Positions 1 to 8,920 of a stretch of 47,553 bases of DNA are shown piece by piece (the stretch's first letter is position 1; each line of letters begins with the position of its first letter). Both the position numbers and the translations under genes were made by a program. The DNA is from Okeania sp. KiyG1 (GTDB lineage: Bacteria; Cyanobacteriota; Cyanobacteriia; Cyanobacteriales; Microcoleaceae): assembly GCF_014132355.1 (NCBI RefSeq), contig NZ_BLZO01000038.1, positions 1-47,553 of the forward strand, given 5' to 3'. Below the pieces are notes generated by a model, which saw only the letters and a list, made by a program, of their open reading frames with translations, was not told the DNA's origin and did not search any database.

Positions 1-1
1 T

Positions 2-203
2 CAAGCATTTGAGACTGCATTTGGTGTGACTGGTAAGGTAACTGTGAGTTGTGTAAGTCCTAATCAAGAAAATCTAATAGACGAGTTACTAATCAGCTTA
101 AGGTGACATCAATTTAGAAACCGATCTTGCTGACCTTCTAGCGGCAGCACCTGATAGAAGTCCAGGATGCACCATAGGACAAGTGGACTCAGCAGATGAT
201 TAG
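2..203 (+). CDS. 3' end of an unidentified gene, cut by the window edge
   Basis: An open frame enters from the left edge and stops at 104-106 after 34 codons. A second frame overlapping that stop continues without interruption to TAG at 201-203 and would add about 33 residues ending in VDSADD. A strong terminator hairpin begins 13 nt after the second stop, which suggests the real gene ends there and that a frameshift lies near position 100. I do not recognise the family. Low confidence, because only a short tail is visible. Confidence 0.35.
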
Positions 204-216
204 CCTTTACTGATTT

Positions 217-258
217 AGAGCTAGACCTCGTGGAGGCCAAGCTCTATCCGAGTTTTTT
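217..258 (+). terminator. Rho-independent terminator
   Basis: The arms AGAGCT (217-222) and AGCTCT (240-245) enclose a second stem, CCTC/GAGG, and six T follow at 253-258. It closes the gene ending at about 203 and precedes the nuclease gene at 338. The remaining bases up to 337 show nothing else. Confidence 0.75.
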
Positions 259-337
259 ATTCTCTACAGAATTACTGACCAAAGTTCAGAACTTTGCGTA
301 GCAATAATGTTGTCCTTACTGATCATGGAGAAAATAG

Positions 338-1138
338 ATGAAATTTAGCAATACTACGGCCAGAGTGGCTGTCTGGAATATCGCTGGATTCAATTCCATC
401 GATGCAGAACGAACAAAACGGCAGGTAGAAGGGCTGGCATTGCTTGACGCAGAACTGGTTACGCTTGTGGAAGTTAAGCCATTCTCACATATGCAAGTCC
501 TGATTGATAGTCTTGCAGAAAAGGGATGTGTTTATGAGTCAGCTATGCTTCAGCAAGCCAGTGACCTAAATATCGGGGTTCTATTTAAAGAGGGTATTGA
601 GGTCTCAAACCTACGATTTATTGAGAACTCAGATCTAGGCGATCCGAGTCGGCGAAAAGCATTTGTTGCTGATGTTCGCATCGATAGATTTGATTTTATG
701 CTGATCGCAGTTCATTTAAAGTCTGGTCGAGGGCGTACTGAACAACAAATTCGAGATGAGCAGTGCAAAGTGATTGGCAAATTCATTACTGATCAACGCG
801 GTGAAAGTAGGGAAGACATCCTATTACTCGGTGACTTCAATATGATTCCAGGTGAAGATGTGAGCAATTTTCATTATTTAGGTGGAGATGACATTATGAA
901 CTTTCTATCTTCTTGGGATTTACAAACGCGATTCTCTCATATTTTGCCAGCAGGTAGAGCAAATTTACTAGATGGGTATGCCATCTCCAAGAAATTTTCA
1001 ACAGAGTACATCCGTGGCAGTCTTCAGCTTTTCCCAATGCATTGGGCGATGGATATGGGTAGAGAAAAATTTCGCAAAGAAGTTTCAGATCACCTACCTT
1101 TCGTTGCCTCTTTTCGCATTAGAAGAAGTCGAGATTAG
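338..1138 (+). CDS. Endonuclease/exonuclease/phosphatase (EEP) family protein
   Basis: This 266-aa protein has the metal-dependent EEP (DNase I-like) fold signature in order: VAVWNIAGFNS near the N-terminus (Asn), a Glu in VTLVEVKPF, HLKSGRGR in the middle, the LLLGDFNMIP block (Asp and Asn), and C-terminal SDHLPFVASF (Asp-His pair). The family hydrolyses phosphodiester bonds in nucleic acids or phosphoesters in small molecules; the substrate cannot be told from sequence. There is no signal peptide, so it is probably cytoplasmic. A GGAG sequence lies about 8 nt before the ATG. The next gene, 141 bp downstream on the same strand, is another nuclease, so the two may be functionally linked. Confidence 0.85.
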   Translation: MKFSNTTARVAVWNIAGFNSIDAERTKRQVEGLALLDAELVTLVEVKPFSHMQVLIDSLAEKGCVYESAMLQQASDLNIGVLFKEGIEVSNLRFIENSDLGDPSRRKAFVADVRIDRFDFMLIAVHLKSGRGRTEQQIRDEQCKVIGKFITDQRGESREDILLLGDFNMIPGEDVSNFHYLGGDDIMNFLSSWDLQTRFSHILPAGRANLLDGYAISKKFSTEYIRGSLQLFPMHWAMDMGREKFRKEVSDHLPFVASFRIRRSRD

Positions 1139-1279
1139 TTGTCTTTTTAAATGGCATTCAATTCCTTATCCTCAGAAAAGAGAGCCACAAATTTCTTACT
1201 CAATTTTTGTTTAATGCCTTGATTCTCCAAGCCAATTTCAAAAGCCGAATAAATTACACTCAATCTAAGATAAAAACTC

Positions 1280-2329
1280 ATGAAAACCGGAAAAATTATT
1301 AGCGCTATCGTAGTTGCATTTCTTTCCATTTGCCTGATGGTGGCTCCTGTATTTGCATTAGAGCTATCACCTGGAAATCGCGTCATCTTAAGGGCGAACA
1401 ATCGCCAAGGTGTTCCTCTCCATGAAACACCAGCACCTAGTTTGATTGAACGAGCAGCCACTGGAACAGTTGCCGAAGTATCAGGAAAATTGACCGATAC
1501 CAACTGGGTCGAGGTGAAATTACCTGATGGGGATAAAAGATGGGTGGTGGAACGATACATTGGAGAAGTGATTACAGCTATTCCAGATGACGAAACCTCT
1601 GGCGATGATGCTGATAGTAGAAATCCCAATGGGACTCTCTTTCCAAACTTAAGTGGCGAGGCCCTCAGCGATCAATTAGCTAAAGAATTTGATGTCGAAA
1701 ATAGTCTGGGGTATAACAAAGCTCGCGACTATATGTTTAGAGAGTTAGATAATGACAACGGAGTTGTTCGTGGTGTTTACTCGGGATTTGAATGGCCTAT
1801 CAGCCCTAATTCTGCGACACCTCGCCAGGATGCATATCAAAATGGAAGAGGCTTAAATACAGAACATTCATGGCCTCAGAGCAAAGGAGCCACAGGTGTT
1901 GCTAAAAGCGATTTACACCATCTGTTTCCAGCGCAAGTACAGGTTAATGGTCGCAGAGGAAGTTCGCCGTTTGCCGAAATCGATGATTCAAAAACAAGAT
2001 GGTGGTTTATTGATTCGGAACGGCTAAGTTCTATCTCTGGAACAAATATTGATGATTATAGTGAGGCTACAGCAGCAGCCTTTGAGCCGAGAGAACAGGT
2101 GAAAGGAGATATCGCCCGTGCTCAATTTTACTTTTACACCATTTATCGCGATCAAGCAGACGCTAGTTTCTTTAAGCAGCAGCAAGATACCTTATGTGCT
2201 TGGAATGAGCTAGATCCTGTTGACGAATCAGAAAAAAGACGCAGCCAGGCAATAGCAGTAAAGCAAGGTAATGAGAATCCCTTTGTGATTGATCCCAGCT
2301 TGGCTAACCGACTCTACTGTAATAACTAA
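1280..2329 (+). CDS. Secreted endonuclease I with N-terminal SH3-like domain
   Basis: The 349-aa protein begins with a clear Sec signal peptide (basic MKTGK, hydrophobic stretch, VFA cleavage region near residue 26). Residues about 30-95 look like a bacterial SH3 domain (RVILRANNRQGVPLHETPAP, then WVEVKLPDG and RWVVERYIG). From about residue 120 it is an endonuclease I (EndA/Vvn) domain, with NTEHSWPQSKG holding the catalytic His, DLHHLFPA, and VKGDIARAQFYFYTIY near the end. Known members are extracellular or periplasmic, Mg-dependent, non-specific nucleases. The SH3 part probably binds cell wall. Export and nutrient scavenging or biofilm-DNA turnover are inferred. Confidence 0.88.
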   Translation: MKTGKIISAIVVAFLSICLMVAPVFALELSPGNRVILRANNRQGVPLHETPAPSLIERAATGTVAEVSGKLTDTNWVEVKLPDGDKRWVVERYIGEVITAIPDDETSGDDADSRNPNGTLFPNLSGEALSDQLAKEFDVENSLGYNKARDYMFRELDNDNGVVRGVYSGFEWPISPNSATPRQDAYQNGRGLNTEHSWPQSKGATGVAKSDLHHLFPAQVQVNGRRGSSPFAEIDDSKTRWWFIDSERLSSISGTNIDDYSEATAAAFEPREQVKGDIARAQFYFYTIYRDQADASFFKQQQDTLCAWNELDPVDESEKRRSQAIAVKQGNENPFVIDPSLANRLYCNN

Positions 2330-2380
2330 ATAGTTAGCAGCATGTCTTAATCTTTTGGAAAACTACAGAGTAGAGAATTC

Positions 2381-3298
2381 ATGCGTATCCTCATTGTCAA
2401 CCCACCACACCCAGCTATTGGTAGCCGTATTCCACAGGAGCATCTCCCCCCTCTGGGGCTTTTGTGTGTTGGTGGGCCATTGTTGGATGCTGGCTACGAT
2501 GTGACTCTGCTTGATGCAGAACTTGGACCGCTCTCATACGATGAAATTGTTCGACAAGTTGTCACCCATCGCCCACAGGTACTTCTTATTGGCCACTCAG
2601 GCTCCACCTCAGCACATCCAATTGTTGTGGAACTAACTTGCCGATTCCGTAAAGAGTTGCCGGGGCTCAAAATTATCTATGGTGGAGTTTTCCCTACATA
2701 CCATTTTCAAGACATTCTCACACAGGAAGCTCAGATTGATGTGATTGTTCGCGGCGAAGGTGAGGACACTGTTCTTAAACTGATAGCAGCTATTGAAGCT
2801 AATGATGATCTTTCTATGGTAGAAGGTATTGCCTTCCGCTGTGGCGGCCGGATTATTGAAACCCCTCCAGCCCGTATGATCCACGATCTCGATGCTTATC
2901 GAGTTGGCTGGGAACTTGTTGACCTGAAGAAATATAGCTATTACGGCGGTAAACAGGCTGTTGTTATCCAGTTATCCCGAGGATGTCCACACCTTTGTAA
3001 TTATTGTGGACAACGTGGATTCTGGGCTCATTGGCGACATCGAAATCCAAGGACGCTTGCCAAGGAAATTGCCTGGCTACATCGTACTCATGGCGTTGAG
3101 CTATTCAACCTAGCCGATGAAAATCCAACAGTAAGCAAGGCAATTTGGCGTGAATTTTGTGAGGCAATCATTGCCGAAAATATACAAGTGACCATCATTG
3201 GTTCAACTCGTGCAGACGATATTGTAAGGGATGCAGACATCTTACATTTGTACCGAAAGGCTGGAGTCGAGAGGTTTCTGCTAGGGATGGAGTTTTGA
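2381..3298 (+). pseudogene. BchE-like B12/radical-SAM protein, 5' part (split by a TnpB element)
   Basis: The N-terminal two-thirds of a cobalamin-binding radical SAM protein resembling the anaerobic Mg-protoporphyrin IX monomethyl ester cyclase (BchE) family. Residues 1-130 are a B12-binding Rossmann-like domain. The radical-SAM cluster motif is GCPHLCNYC near residue 200, followed by FNLADENP and GSTRADDIV. The frame runs into TTT TGA right after GVERFLLGME, exactly where homologues continue with NTDE or TDE. That continuation is found at 4629, after a 1.3-kb TnpB element, so this is one interrupted gene. Native coding sequence probably ends near 3292. Whether the original enzyme made chlorophyll precursors is not provable here; related B12-radical-SAM enzymes act on other substrates. 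Confidence 0.8.
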
Positions 3299-4628
3299 CC
3301 TAGTTGAGAATTTACGTTATAACGCAGTATAATGAGATAGTTTTCTCTGGCAATTGAAAATACAGTCGTCAACTCAAAAAAGAGCATTGACGTAAATCAA
3401 ATAATAACTATATAATAACTTACACTCTCATAAACTTTAGGCAAACTCTTCTTACTCATACATGAAATCCATTAGAACCAAACTCAAATTAAATAATAAG
3501 CAAAAAACGCTTTTAGCCCAACACGCAGGTTATTCAAGGTGGGTTTATAATTGGGGTTTAAGTTTATGGAATGCAGCCTACAAAGATGGTTACAAACCGA
3601 ATGCCCGCAAACTTAGAGAAGTTTTTACCAATCACACAAAACCACTTTATCCTTGGATGAAAAACTTGTCTTCTAGAGTTTATCAATATGCTTTTATTAA
3701 CTTGGGTGAAGCATTTAAGAGGTTCTTTAAAGGGTTGGGAAAATACCCAAAGTTTAAAAAGAAAGGTAGGTCTGATTCTTTCACAATTGATAATTCTGGA
3801 AAACTAATAGAACTTGATGGTTGGTCTCATAAATTGCCTTTTATTGGTGTTGTGAAAACTTATGAACCAATTGAAGCAACAACTAAAAAAATAACTATTA
3901 GTAGACAAGCAGGTGATTGGTATCTCAGTTGTAGCTATGAATTTAATGGCATAACCACGGCTAAAAAAACTGATGTTATCGGTGTAGATCTAGGTGTAAA
4001 AACCTTAGCTACGTTAAGTGATGGCAAAGTATTTGACAGTGTGAGATCGTATCAGAAATTTGAAGCTAAACTCTCTAGATGTCAATACCGAAACCGGAAT
4101 AAAATTATTGGTTCTGCTAATTATAAAAAGGCCCAGTTAAAGATAGCCAAGCTACACAGAAAGGTAGCTAACATCCGTAGAAACGCACTTCATAAATTGA
4201 CAACTTACCTAGCTAAAAACCACGGCAGTGTTGTTATAGAAGATTTGAATGTCAGCGGTATGTTAGCAAATCATAAGCTGGCGAAATCTATAGCCGACCA
4301 AGGATTTTATGAGTTCAGGCGACAGCTAGAATACAAGTGCCAATGGTACGGTTCCGAGTTAGTAGTCGTTGATAGATTCTTTCCATCATCAAAAACTTGC
4401 TCGAACTGCGGTCATGTCCAAGATATGCCGTTAAATGTGAGAACTTATGACTGCGACTATTGTGGGGTATCTATAGACCGCGATCTGAATGCAAGTATAA
4501 ATTTAAGAAATGCGGTCGGCTTGACCGTTAATGCCTGTGGACGGAGTGCTGCCGACAGTTCCGGTGGAAGCAGGAAGTAAACATTAAAATGTCGCTATAT
4601 GACGTTTTATATCGGTTTTATGAAGCAG
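3293..4628 (+). mobile_element. IS200/IS605-superfamily element with tnpB only
   Basis: The segment separates two halves of a BchE-like gene that rejoin in frame (GVERFLLGME before it, NTDEITLKKIRKG after it). It contains one tnpB and no tnpA, the IS1341-like arrangement. No target duplication is seen, as expected for the single-strand mechanism of this superfamily. The exact ends are uncertain by several bases: the left end is near TTTTGACCTAG at 3293 and the right end lies before AATACGGATGAG at 4629. The ~48 bp between the tnpB stop and the right boundary could encode the 3' part of a guide-type (omega) RNA; that is inference from known TnpB systems. Confidence 0.75.
3462..4580 (+). CDS. 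tnpB: TnpB, RNA-guided nuclease-like protein of the IS element
   Basis: The 372-aa protein has a full set of TnpB features: N-terminal helix-turn-helix region (RTKLKLNNKQ, HAGYSRWVYNWGL), a RuvC-like core with Asp176 in GVDLGVKTLA, Glu260 in VVIEDLNVSGM and Asp341 in DRDLNASINL, and a zinc ribbon with Cys313, Cys316, Cys331 and Cys334 between the last two blocks. All catalytic residues are present and the frame is open, so it may be active. TnpB proteins are known to cut DNA at the vacated donor site using an RNA from the element's right end, favouring element retention. It sits inside the BchE-like gene. No tnpA is adjacent, so mobilisation would need one in trans. Confidence 0.9.
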   Translation: MKSIRTKLKLNNKQKTLLAQHAGYSRWVYNWGLSLWNAAYKDGYKPNARKLREVFTNHTKPLYPWMKNLSSRVYQYAFINLGEAFKRFFKGLGKYPKFKKKGRSDSFTIDNSGKLIELDGWSHKLPFIGVVKTYEPIEATTKKITISRQAGDWYLSCSYEFNGITTAKKTDVIGVDLGVKTLATLSDGKVFDSVRSYQKFEAKLSRCQYRNRNKIIGSANYKKAQLKIAKLHRKVANIRRNALHKLTTYLAKNHGSVVIEDLNVSGMLANHKLAKSIADQGFYEFRRQLEYKCQWYGSELVVVDRFFPSSKTCSNCGHVQDMPLNVRTYDCDYCGVSIDRDLNASINLRNAVGLTVNACGRSAADSSGGSRK

Positions 4629-5255
4629 AATACGGATGAGATCACACTTAAGAAAATCCGCAAGGGAAGTGCAACAAGCACTGATCGTGAGGCCATTCGT
4701 CTCCTGCGAAAGCATGGCATTCTTTCTCTAGCTACGTGGGTGACTGACTTCGAAGAGGTTAGCGATCGTGACTTTATTCGTTCTCTCAAACAATTACTCT
4801 GGTACGATCCTGACCAAATTATGTCGCTATATGTTACACCTCATCGCTGGACTGGATATTACCGGATTGCCTCTGAGAGACGTGTTATCCAACTTGACCA
4901 AAGTAAGTGGGACTACAAACATCAAGTACTCGAAGCAAAGTATATGTCTCCCTGGCGTATCTTTTTATGGGTAAAATGCATAGAGCTTATTTTGCAAGTT
5001 CGCCCCAGGGCACTATGGCGGTCATTTTTCCAATCTGACCAGGCTTCAAGGCATGGTATGAGTTGGTATATTCGTATGGGGCGTCGCGTCATAGCGCATG
5101 AATTGTGGAATTTCCTCTTGCACGATTTTCGGGTCAGTAACGGGCCAACATTAAGAGAATTTTGGGGTATGTCGCAAGATTACCAAGAGATCCCACTCCG
5201 CATAACATCCGCTAACGGGGCTAGTATGCAGAGCAAGATCGTGATCAAACCCTAG
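4599..5255 (+). pseudogene. BchE-like B12/radical-SAM protein, 3' part
   Basis: Native coding sequence resumes at about 4629 with NTDEITLKKIRKGSATSTD and runs to the stop at 5255. The block DREAIRLLRKHGILSLATWV, the DPDQIMSLYVTPHRWTGYYR segment and the WDYKHQVLEAKYM segment are the expected C-terminal part of the same BchE-like protein whose first part ends near 3292. The residues before NTDE (MTFYIGFMKQ) come from the IS end. Together the halves give about 510 residues, a usual length for the family, and the frame is otherwise undamaged, so the insertion is probably recent. Confidence 0.8.
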
Positions 5256-5482
5256 CTTAGGACCTTATCAAGATCTGAGTCTGTATAATATGCCACATCG
5301 GGGAGATAGACTGACTATGATCTGCATAACACTCTATTTTGGGGTGTTATCAAGACTTTATTCAGCCTAACGTCATTCATAGAGATGTTATCACGATCGC
5401 GATCAGTCTAATATCCCTAATTGAGGTAGTTAGACTGATTTAGATAGTAGAAAACATAATAAACAGTAGTTAAAAGAAAGGA
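5256..5482. repeat. Spacer with two inverted repeats
   Basis: The spacer after the BchE-like gene holds a hairpin ATAACAC/GTGTTAT at 5326-5350 and a perfect 10-bp inverted repeat, ATCAGTCTAA (5402-5411) with TTAGACTGAT (5430-5439). Neither is followed by a T-run, so they are not typical terminators. The second lies 43 bp before the next gene and could be an operator or an mRNA structure; this is inference. Confidence 0.5.
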
Positions 5483-6247
5483 ATGAAAAAAATAGTAATA
5501 GCGGGAAAAATAATTTTGCTGCTAGCGATCAATTACTTGGCGGCATTTATTCTTGCATTGGGTTTCCTGATTGGAATGTTCAGCAAAGATATTTTTTTAG
5601 GGGCGGCAATAGGTTCTATATCTCTTCCTGCCCTTCTTCTACAACCATGGTCTTTTTTTATTGTTCCTGCGCCCTCTGGTGTATTATGGGGGCCTCTTGT
5701 GACGACGGGAATCACGATTCTGCTCTACAACTTGGTTGGCAGATCGAAATTCCGGACACCAATCGACTTACTCTGCTCAACTACCCGTAGCCGAATTGGT
5801 AAGATCTGCTGGATATCTTTTGTGGTGGTGGCTTTGTCTCTTGGAGTTTCTAGGTTAGTAGATTTTCCACCCATAAGGAGCGGGATTCCAGAATCATATA
5901 TTGTGGAGAAAGCAGTTGAAAAAATCTCACCGATTGAAGATTCCAAATACTACAATAAAGCATCTTTTATAGACTCAGAATGGCTCTGGAAAGCAAAATT
6001 GGATGAAGAACAATTTTTTTCATTGATGTCAGACTTAGGTCTAGAGCCAAAAACCGGATTAACTGAGGAAAGTAATTTTTTTCAACAAGCCCCGTATTGG
6101 TGGGCTCCCAAGAGTTATGAAGGATCTATGGTCTATTCGACTCCTGAGTTTCCTGATAAAAATCGCGGCAATGATGGTTTCCATGCATTGGCATCATGGA
6201 GTCCAAATGACGAAATCATGTTTATGTGGATAAAAGATAATTTTTAA
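5483..6247 (+). CDS. Unidentified membrane protein with soluble C-terminal half
   Basis: The protein has 254 residues. The first 130 contain four hydrophobic stretches (about 8-32, 38-60, 68-85 and 108-125), so it is an inner-membrane protein. The C-terminal 125 residues are polar and Trp-rich (SEWLWKAK, PYWWAPKSYEG, FMWIKDNF) and probably fold outside the membrane. AGAAAGGA lies just before the ATG and supports the start. I do not recognise a family and there is no informative neighbour: an interrupted radical-SAM gene upstream and a convergent reverse-transcriptase fragment downstream. Confidence 0.65.
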   Translation: MKKIVIAGKIILLLAINYLAAFILALGFLIGMFSKDIFLGAAIGSISLPALLLQPWSFFIVPAPSGVLWGPLVTTGITILLYNLVGRSKFRTPIDLLCSTTRSRIGKICWISFVVVALSLGVSRLVDFPPIRSGIPESYIVEKAVEKISPIEDSKYYNKASFIDSEWLWKAKLDEEQFFSLMSDLGLEPKTGLTEESNFFQQAPYWWAPKSYEGSMVYSTPEFPDKNRGNDGFHALASWSPNDEIMFMWIKDNF

Positions 6248-6393
6248 CTTCCAACAAATCGCTGGTCGTGACGGTGACAGGCAGCTCGACATTGAGCCGA
6301 CAAATCTCACTCAGCAAATACGGCATAGATTTACAACCCTTAAGATCCACAAAAAACATAAAATCCAAGGGAGATGAACCTTGGGCATAAGGG

Positions 6394-6783
6394 TCATTTG
6401 GAGTAAGCGATCGCCCCCTTCAACCCACCATTCCCGGCTAAGTGAAAACACCGTGGAGAAAGGACAAGTTTCAAGTGTTCCGTCAAAACAATAGTCATCG
6501 CCTTTAATACCAAAGCATCCAAAGACGACCACCATTCGATTGATTTCTCCTCACCTCGAATCAAGCGTAACTCCCGAAATTGAAAATTCCCCGAAAGAAT
6601 TTGCGCCTGTAGGAGGGGCTTTTTCTCGTGCCACCATCGTCTGACCTGCCAGACATCGGCATTCGGATGATAATGTTGGCGTTTTTTACACAACCAGAGA
6701 TAAGCAGTATCGATCGCCTCGTCGGAGGCTATTTTTTCGAGAAGAGTGGACATTGATGTAAAAGTCGTGGGCTTTGTCGCCAT
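6394..6783 (-). pseudogene. Reverse transcriptase N-terminal fragment
   Basis: The frame gives 129 residues: MSTLLEKIASDEAIDTAYLWL at the start, then RELRLIRGEEKSIEWWSSLD, ALVLKAMTIVLTEHLKL, and LSPRCFHLAGNGGLKGAI. As I recall the family, this matches the start of cyanobacterial RNA-directed DNA polymerase proteins, where the last motif leads into the catalytic YxDD-bearing palm. Here the frame stops (YSK) right after GGLKGAI, before any catalytic Asp. The sequence on to 6250 in another frame (DPYAQGSSPLDFMFFVDLKG) is not reverse transcriptase. It is a truncated remnant with no polymerase core; the type of retroelement is uncertain. Confidence 0.6.
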
Positions 6784-6872
6784 ATATTGGTCAAGTGTAT
6801 TCCTGATAATAGGCCGAGTGACAAAAGAAGGCTAAAGACACTACTTTTGCCAACAGGCCAAACGCATACTAA

Positions 6873-7007
6873 TATCATGTCCGTTTGAATACTTATAAAT
6901 CAGGGAGTAGGGAGTAGGGAGTAGGGAGTAGGGTAGGGAAAATATAGAGATTTGCCCTGCAAGTGACAGGATAGTTTTTTTCATCACGCTCTTATCCGGA
7001 CATGATA
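6873..7007. mobile_element. MITE-like element A (TATCATGTCCG ends)
   Basis: TATCATGTCCG at 6873 and its reverse complement CGGACATGATA ending at 7007 bound 135 bp. The interior has four GGGAGTA heptamers. Flanking triplets are TAA on the left and TTA on the right, both of the TNA form seen at the other copies. There is no coding capacity. Confidence 0.75.
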
Positions 7008-7039
7008 TTACGCATAACCACCAAATATATTAGGGGTTA

Positions 7040-7281
7040 TATCAAATCCGGTAGCATCGGTGTAATTAGATGGGGAGATGGGGAGATGGGGGACCCACCC
7101 CTAACCCCTCCCTGGAGGGGAATGTGGGGATGGGGGACCCACCCCTAACCCCTCCCTGGAGGGGAATATGGGAGGATGGGGGGATGGGGACCCACCCCTA
7201 ACCCCTCCCTGGAGGGGAGAAATATTTGGTAATCGTTGAAGATGGAACATTTTTTACGTGCCGAATTAAACGGATTTGATA
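7040..7281. mobile_element. MITE-like element B (TATCAAATCCGG ends)
   Basis: TATCAAATCCGG starts at 7040 and CGGATTTGATA ends at 7281, with TTA target duplications at 7037-7039 and 7282-7284. The interior is three tandem copies of a unit holding the hairpin CCCCTCCCTGGAGGGG. The left end continues as GTAGCATCGGT, shared with element C at 15276, so both belong to one family. Confidence 0.8.
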
Positions 7282-7459
7282 TTAACGGCCGTTAACCCGT
7301 ACAAATGGTGTATAATTTTATCCTTTGCGTAATTCCTATTTAAGCGCAACTTCATAGAGAAGATGATTTTGTCGCCAGAGCAGAAATCATAATCCCCGTG
7401 TTGACCTGTCTCCGTGTCCCCGTGGAGCGCCGAAATCATCCCAGTATTCAGCAACGCCG

Positions 7460-7496
7460 AAAAAAAGAACCTCACCAGATATTTGGCGAGGTTCTT
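7460..7496 (-). terminator. Terminator of the psbD-psbC operon
   Basis: Read on the minus strand, AAGAACCTCGCCAA and TTGG-T-GAGGTTCTT (+ strand 7465-7496) form a long stem with a short loop, followed by seven T at 7466-7460. It lies about 41 bp after the psbC stop. No gene lies between 6784 and 7537 apart from the two MITE-like elements and this hairpin. Confidence 0.88.
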
Positions 7497-7537
7497 AGAT
7501 AAATTTAGCTATCAGTGAGCTACCTGGTAACTAGATA

Positions 7538-8920
7538 TTAGTCAAGGTTAGGCATAGATAGTACTGGCTCTGTTTCACGGTCGAGACCTTTCTCAAAACC
7601 ACCTTCAGCAGCACGAGCGCGTCCTGCGTGCCATAAGTGACCAATTAAGAAGAAAAAGCCAAGAATGAAGTGAGCTGCAGCTAACCAAGCACGAGGGTTA
7701 ACATAGTTGAACCCGTTAATATCAGTGATAATGCCACCTACAGAGTTGATGGAACCGTTAGGAGCATGAGTCATGTACTCAGCAGCACGACGTACTTGCC
7801 AAGGCTGAATATCGTTCTTTAATTTACTCAAGTCGAGACCGTTAGGACCACGAAGAGGCTCTAACCAAGGACCACGGAAGTCCCAAAAACGCATTGTTTC
7901 ACCACCGAAGATGATTTCACCAGTAGGAGAACGCATCAGGTACTTACCAAGACCAGTTGGACCTTGAGCAGAACCAATATTAGCACCTAACTTTTGGTCA
8001 CGGACTAAGAATACAAAAGACTGAGCTTGAGAAGCTTCAGCGTTAGTTGGGCCGTAGAATTCGCTAGGGTAAGCTGTGTTGTTAAACCATACGAAACAAG
8101 CAGCAATCAAACCCATTAGAGATAGAGCGCCCAAACTGTAGGAAAGATAAGCCTCTCCAGACCAGATGAAAGCACGACGTGCCCAACCAAAAGGCTTAGT
8201 TAGAATGTGCCAAACACCACCGAAGATACAAATCAGACCGATCCAGATATGACCGCCGATGATATCTTCCATGTTGTTAACACCGATGATCCAGCCTTCA
8301 CCACCAAAAGGTGCTTTGAGCAGATAACCGAAAATCACAGCAGGATCGAGAGTAGGGTTAGTAATTACCCTAACATCACCGCCACCTGGTGCCCAAGTGT
8401 CATAGACACCACCGAAGAACATGGCCTTAAATACCAACAACAGCGCACCACAACCTAATAGGATTAAGTGGTAACCGATGATGTTAGTCATCTGGTTCTT
8501 ATCTTTCCAGTCATATCCAAAGAAAGAAGAATATTCTTCGAGAGTTTCTGGACCACGAACGGCATGATAAATACCGCCTAAACCAAGAACAGCAGATGAA
8601 ATTAGGTGCAAAACACCTACTACAAAGTATGGAAATATATCTGTTACCTCACCACCAGGACCGATACCCCAGCCTAAAGTAGCAACGTGAGGCATTAGAA
8701 TCAAGCCTTGTTCGTACATTGGCTTTTCTGGTACAAAGTGAGCAACTTCAAATAAAGTCATTGCTCCTGCCCAGAATACGATTAGACCTGCGTGAGCAAC
8801 GTGAGCGCCTAGCAGTTTACCGGATAAATTGATCAGACGGGCGTTTCCAGACCACCAAGCAAAACCGGTGGACTCGATATCGCGACCTCCCATCATGGAA
8901 GAATTAGAGAGCGTTACCAC
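7538..8920 (-). CDS. psbC: Photosystem II CP43 chlorophyll-binding protein
   Basis: The 460-residue inner antenna protein of photosystem II is a six-helix thylakoid membrane protein that binds chlorophyll a and helps ligate the Mn4CaO5 cluster through its large lumenal loop. [14 protein letters not shown] holds the Glu and Arg known to contact the cluster. The start is GTG at 8920, as usual for psbC, overlapping the psbD stop by 17 bp. The overlap, the GAGGAGG Shine-Dalgarno at 8930-8936 inside psbD, and the family length (460-461) fix this start. It is co-transcribed with psbD and ends in a strong hairpin. Confidence 0.98.
   Translation of the reverse strand: MVTLSNSSMMGGRDIESTGFAWWSGNARLINLSGKLLGAHVAHAGLIVFWAGAMTLFEVAHFVPEKPMYEQGLILMPHVATLGWGIGPGGEVTDIFPYFVVGVLHLISSAVLGLGGIYHAVRGPETLEEYSSFFGYDWKDKNQMTNIIGYHLILLGCGALLLVFKAMFFGGVYDTWAPGGGDVRVITNPTLDPAVIFGYLLKAPFGGEGWIIGVNNMEDIIGGHIWIGLICIFGGVWHILTKPFGWARRAFIWSGEAYLSYSLGALSLMGLIAACFVWFNNTAYPSEFYGPTNAEASQAQSFVFLVRDQKLGANIGSAQGPTGLGKYLMRSPTGEIIFGGETMRFWDFRGPWLEPLRGPNGLDLSKLKNDIQPWQVRRAAEYMTHAPNGSINSVGGIITDINGFNYVNPRAWLAAAHFILGFFFLIGHLWHAGRARAAEGGFEKGLDRETEPVLSMPNLD

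Noticed and set aside
107-337. tRNA or small RNA gene in the first spacer
   Set aside because: The only strong structure is the terminator hairpin at 217-258; there is no cloverleaf.
4589-4833. ATGTCGCTATATG found both at the TnpB element's right end (4590) and in the BchE-like gene (4821)
   Set aside because: A 13-bp match could hint at a guide-target or end duplication, but it lies inside native coding sequence at a conserved stretch (IMSLYVT) and may be chance.
5326-5350. Terminator after the BchE-like gene
   Set aside because: The ATAACAC/GTGTTAT stem is AT-rich and no T-run follows, so I list it only as an inverted repeat.
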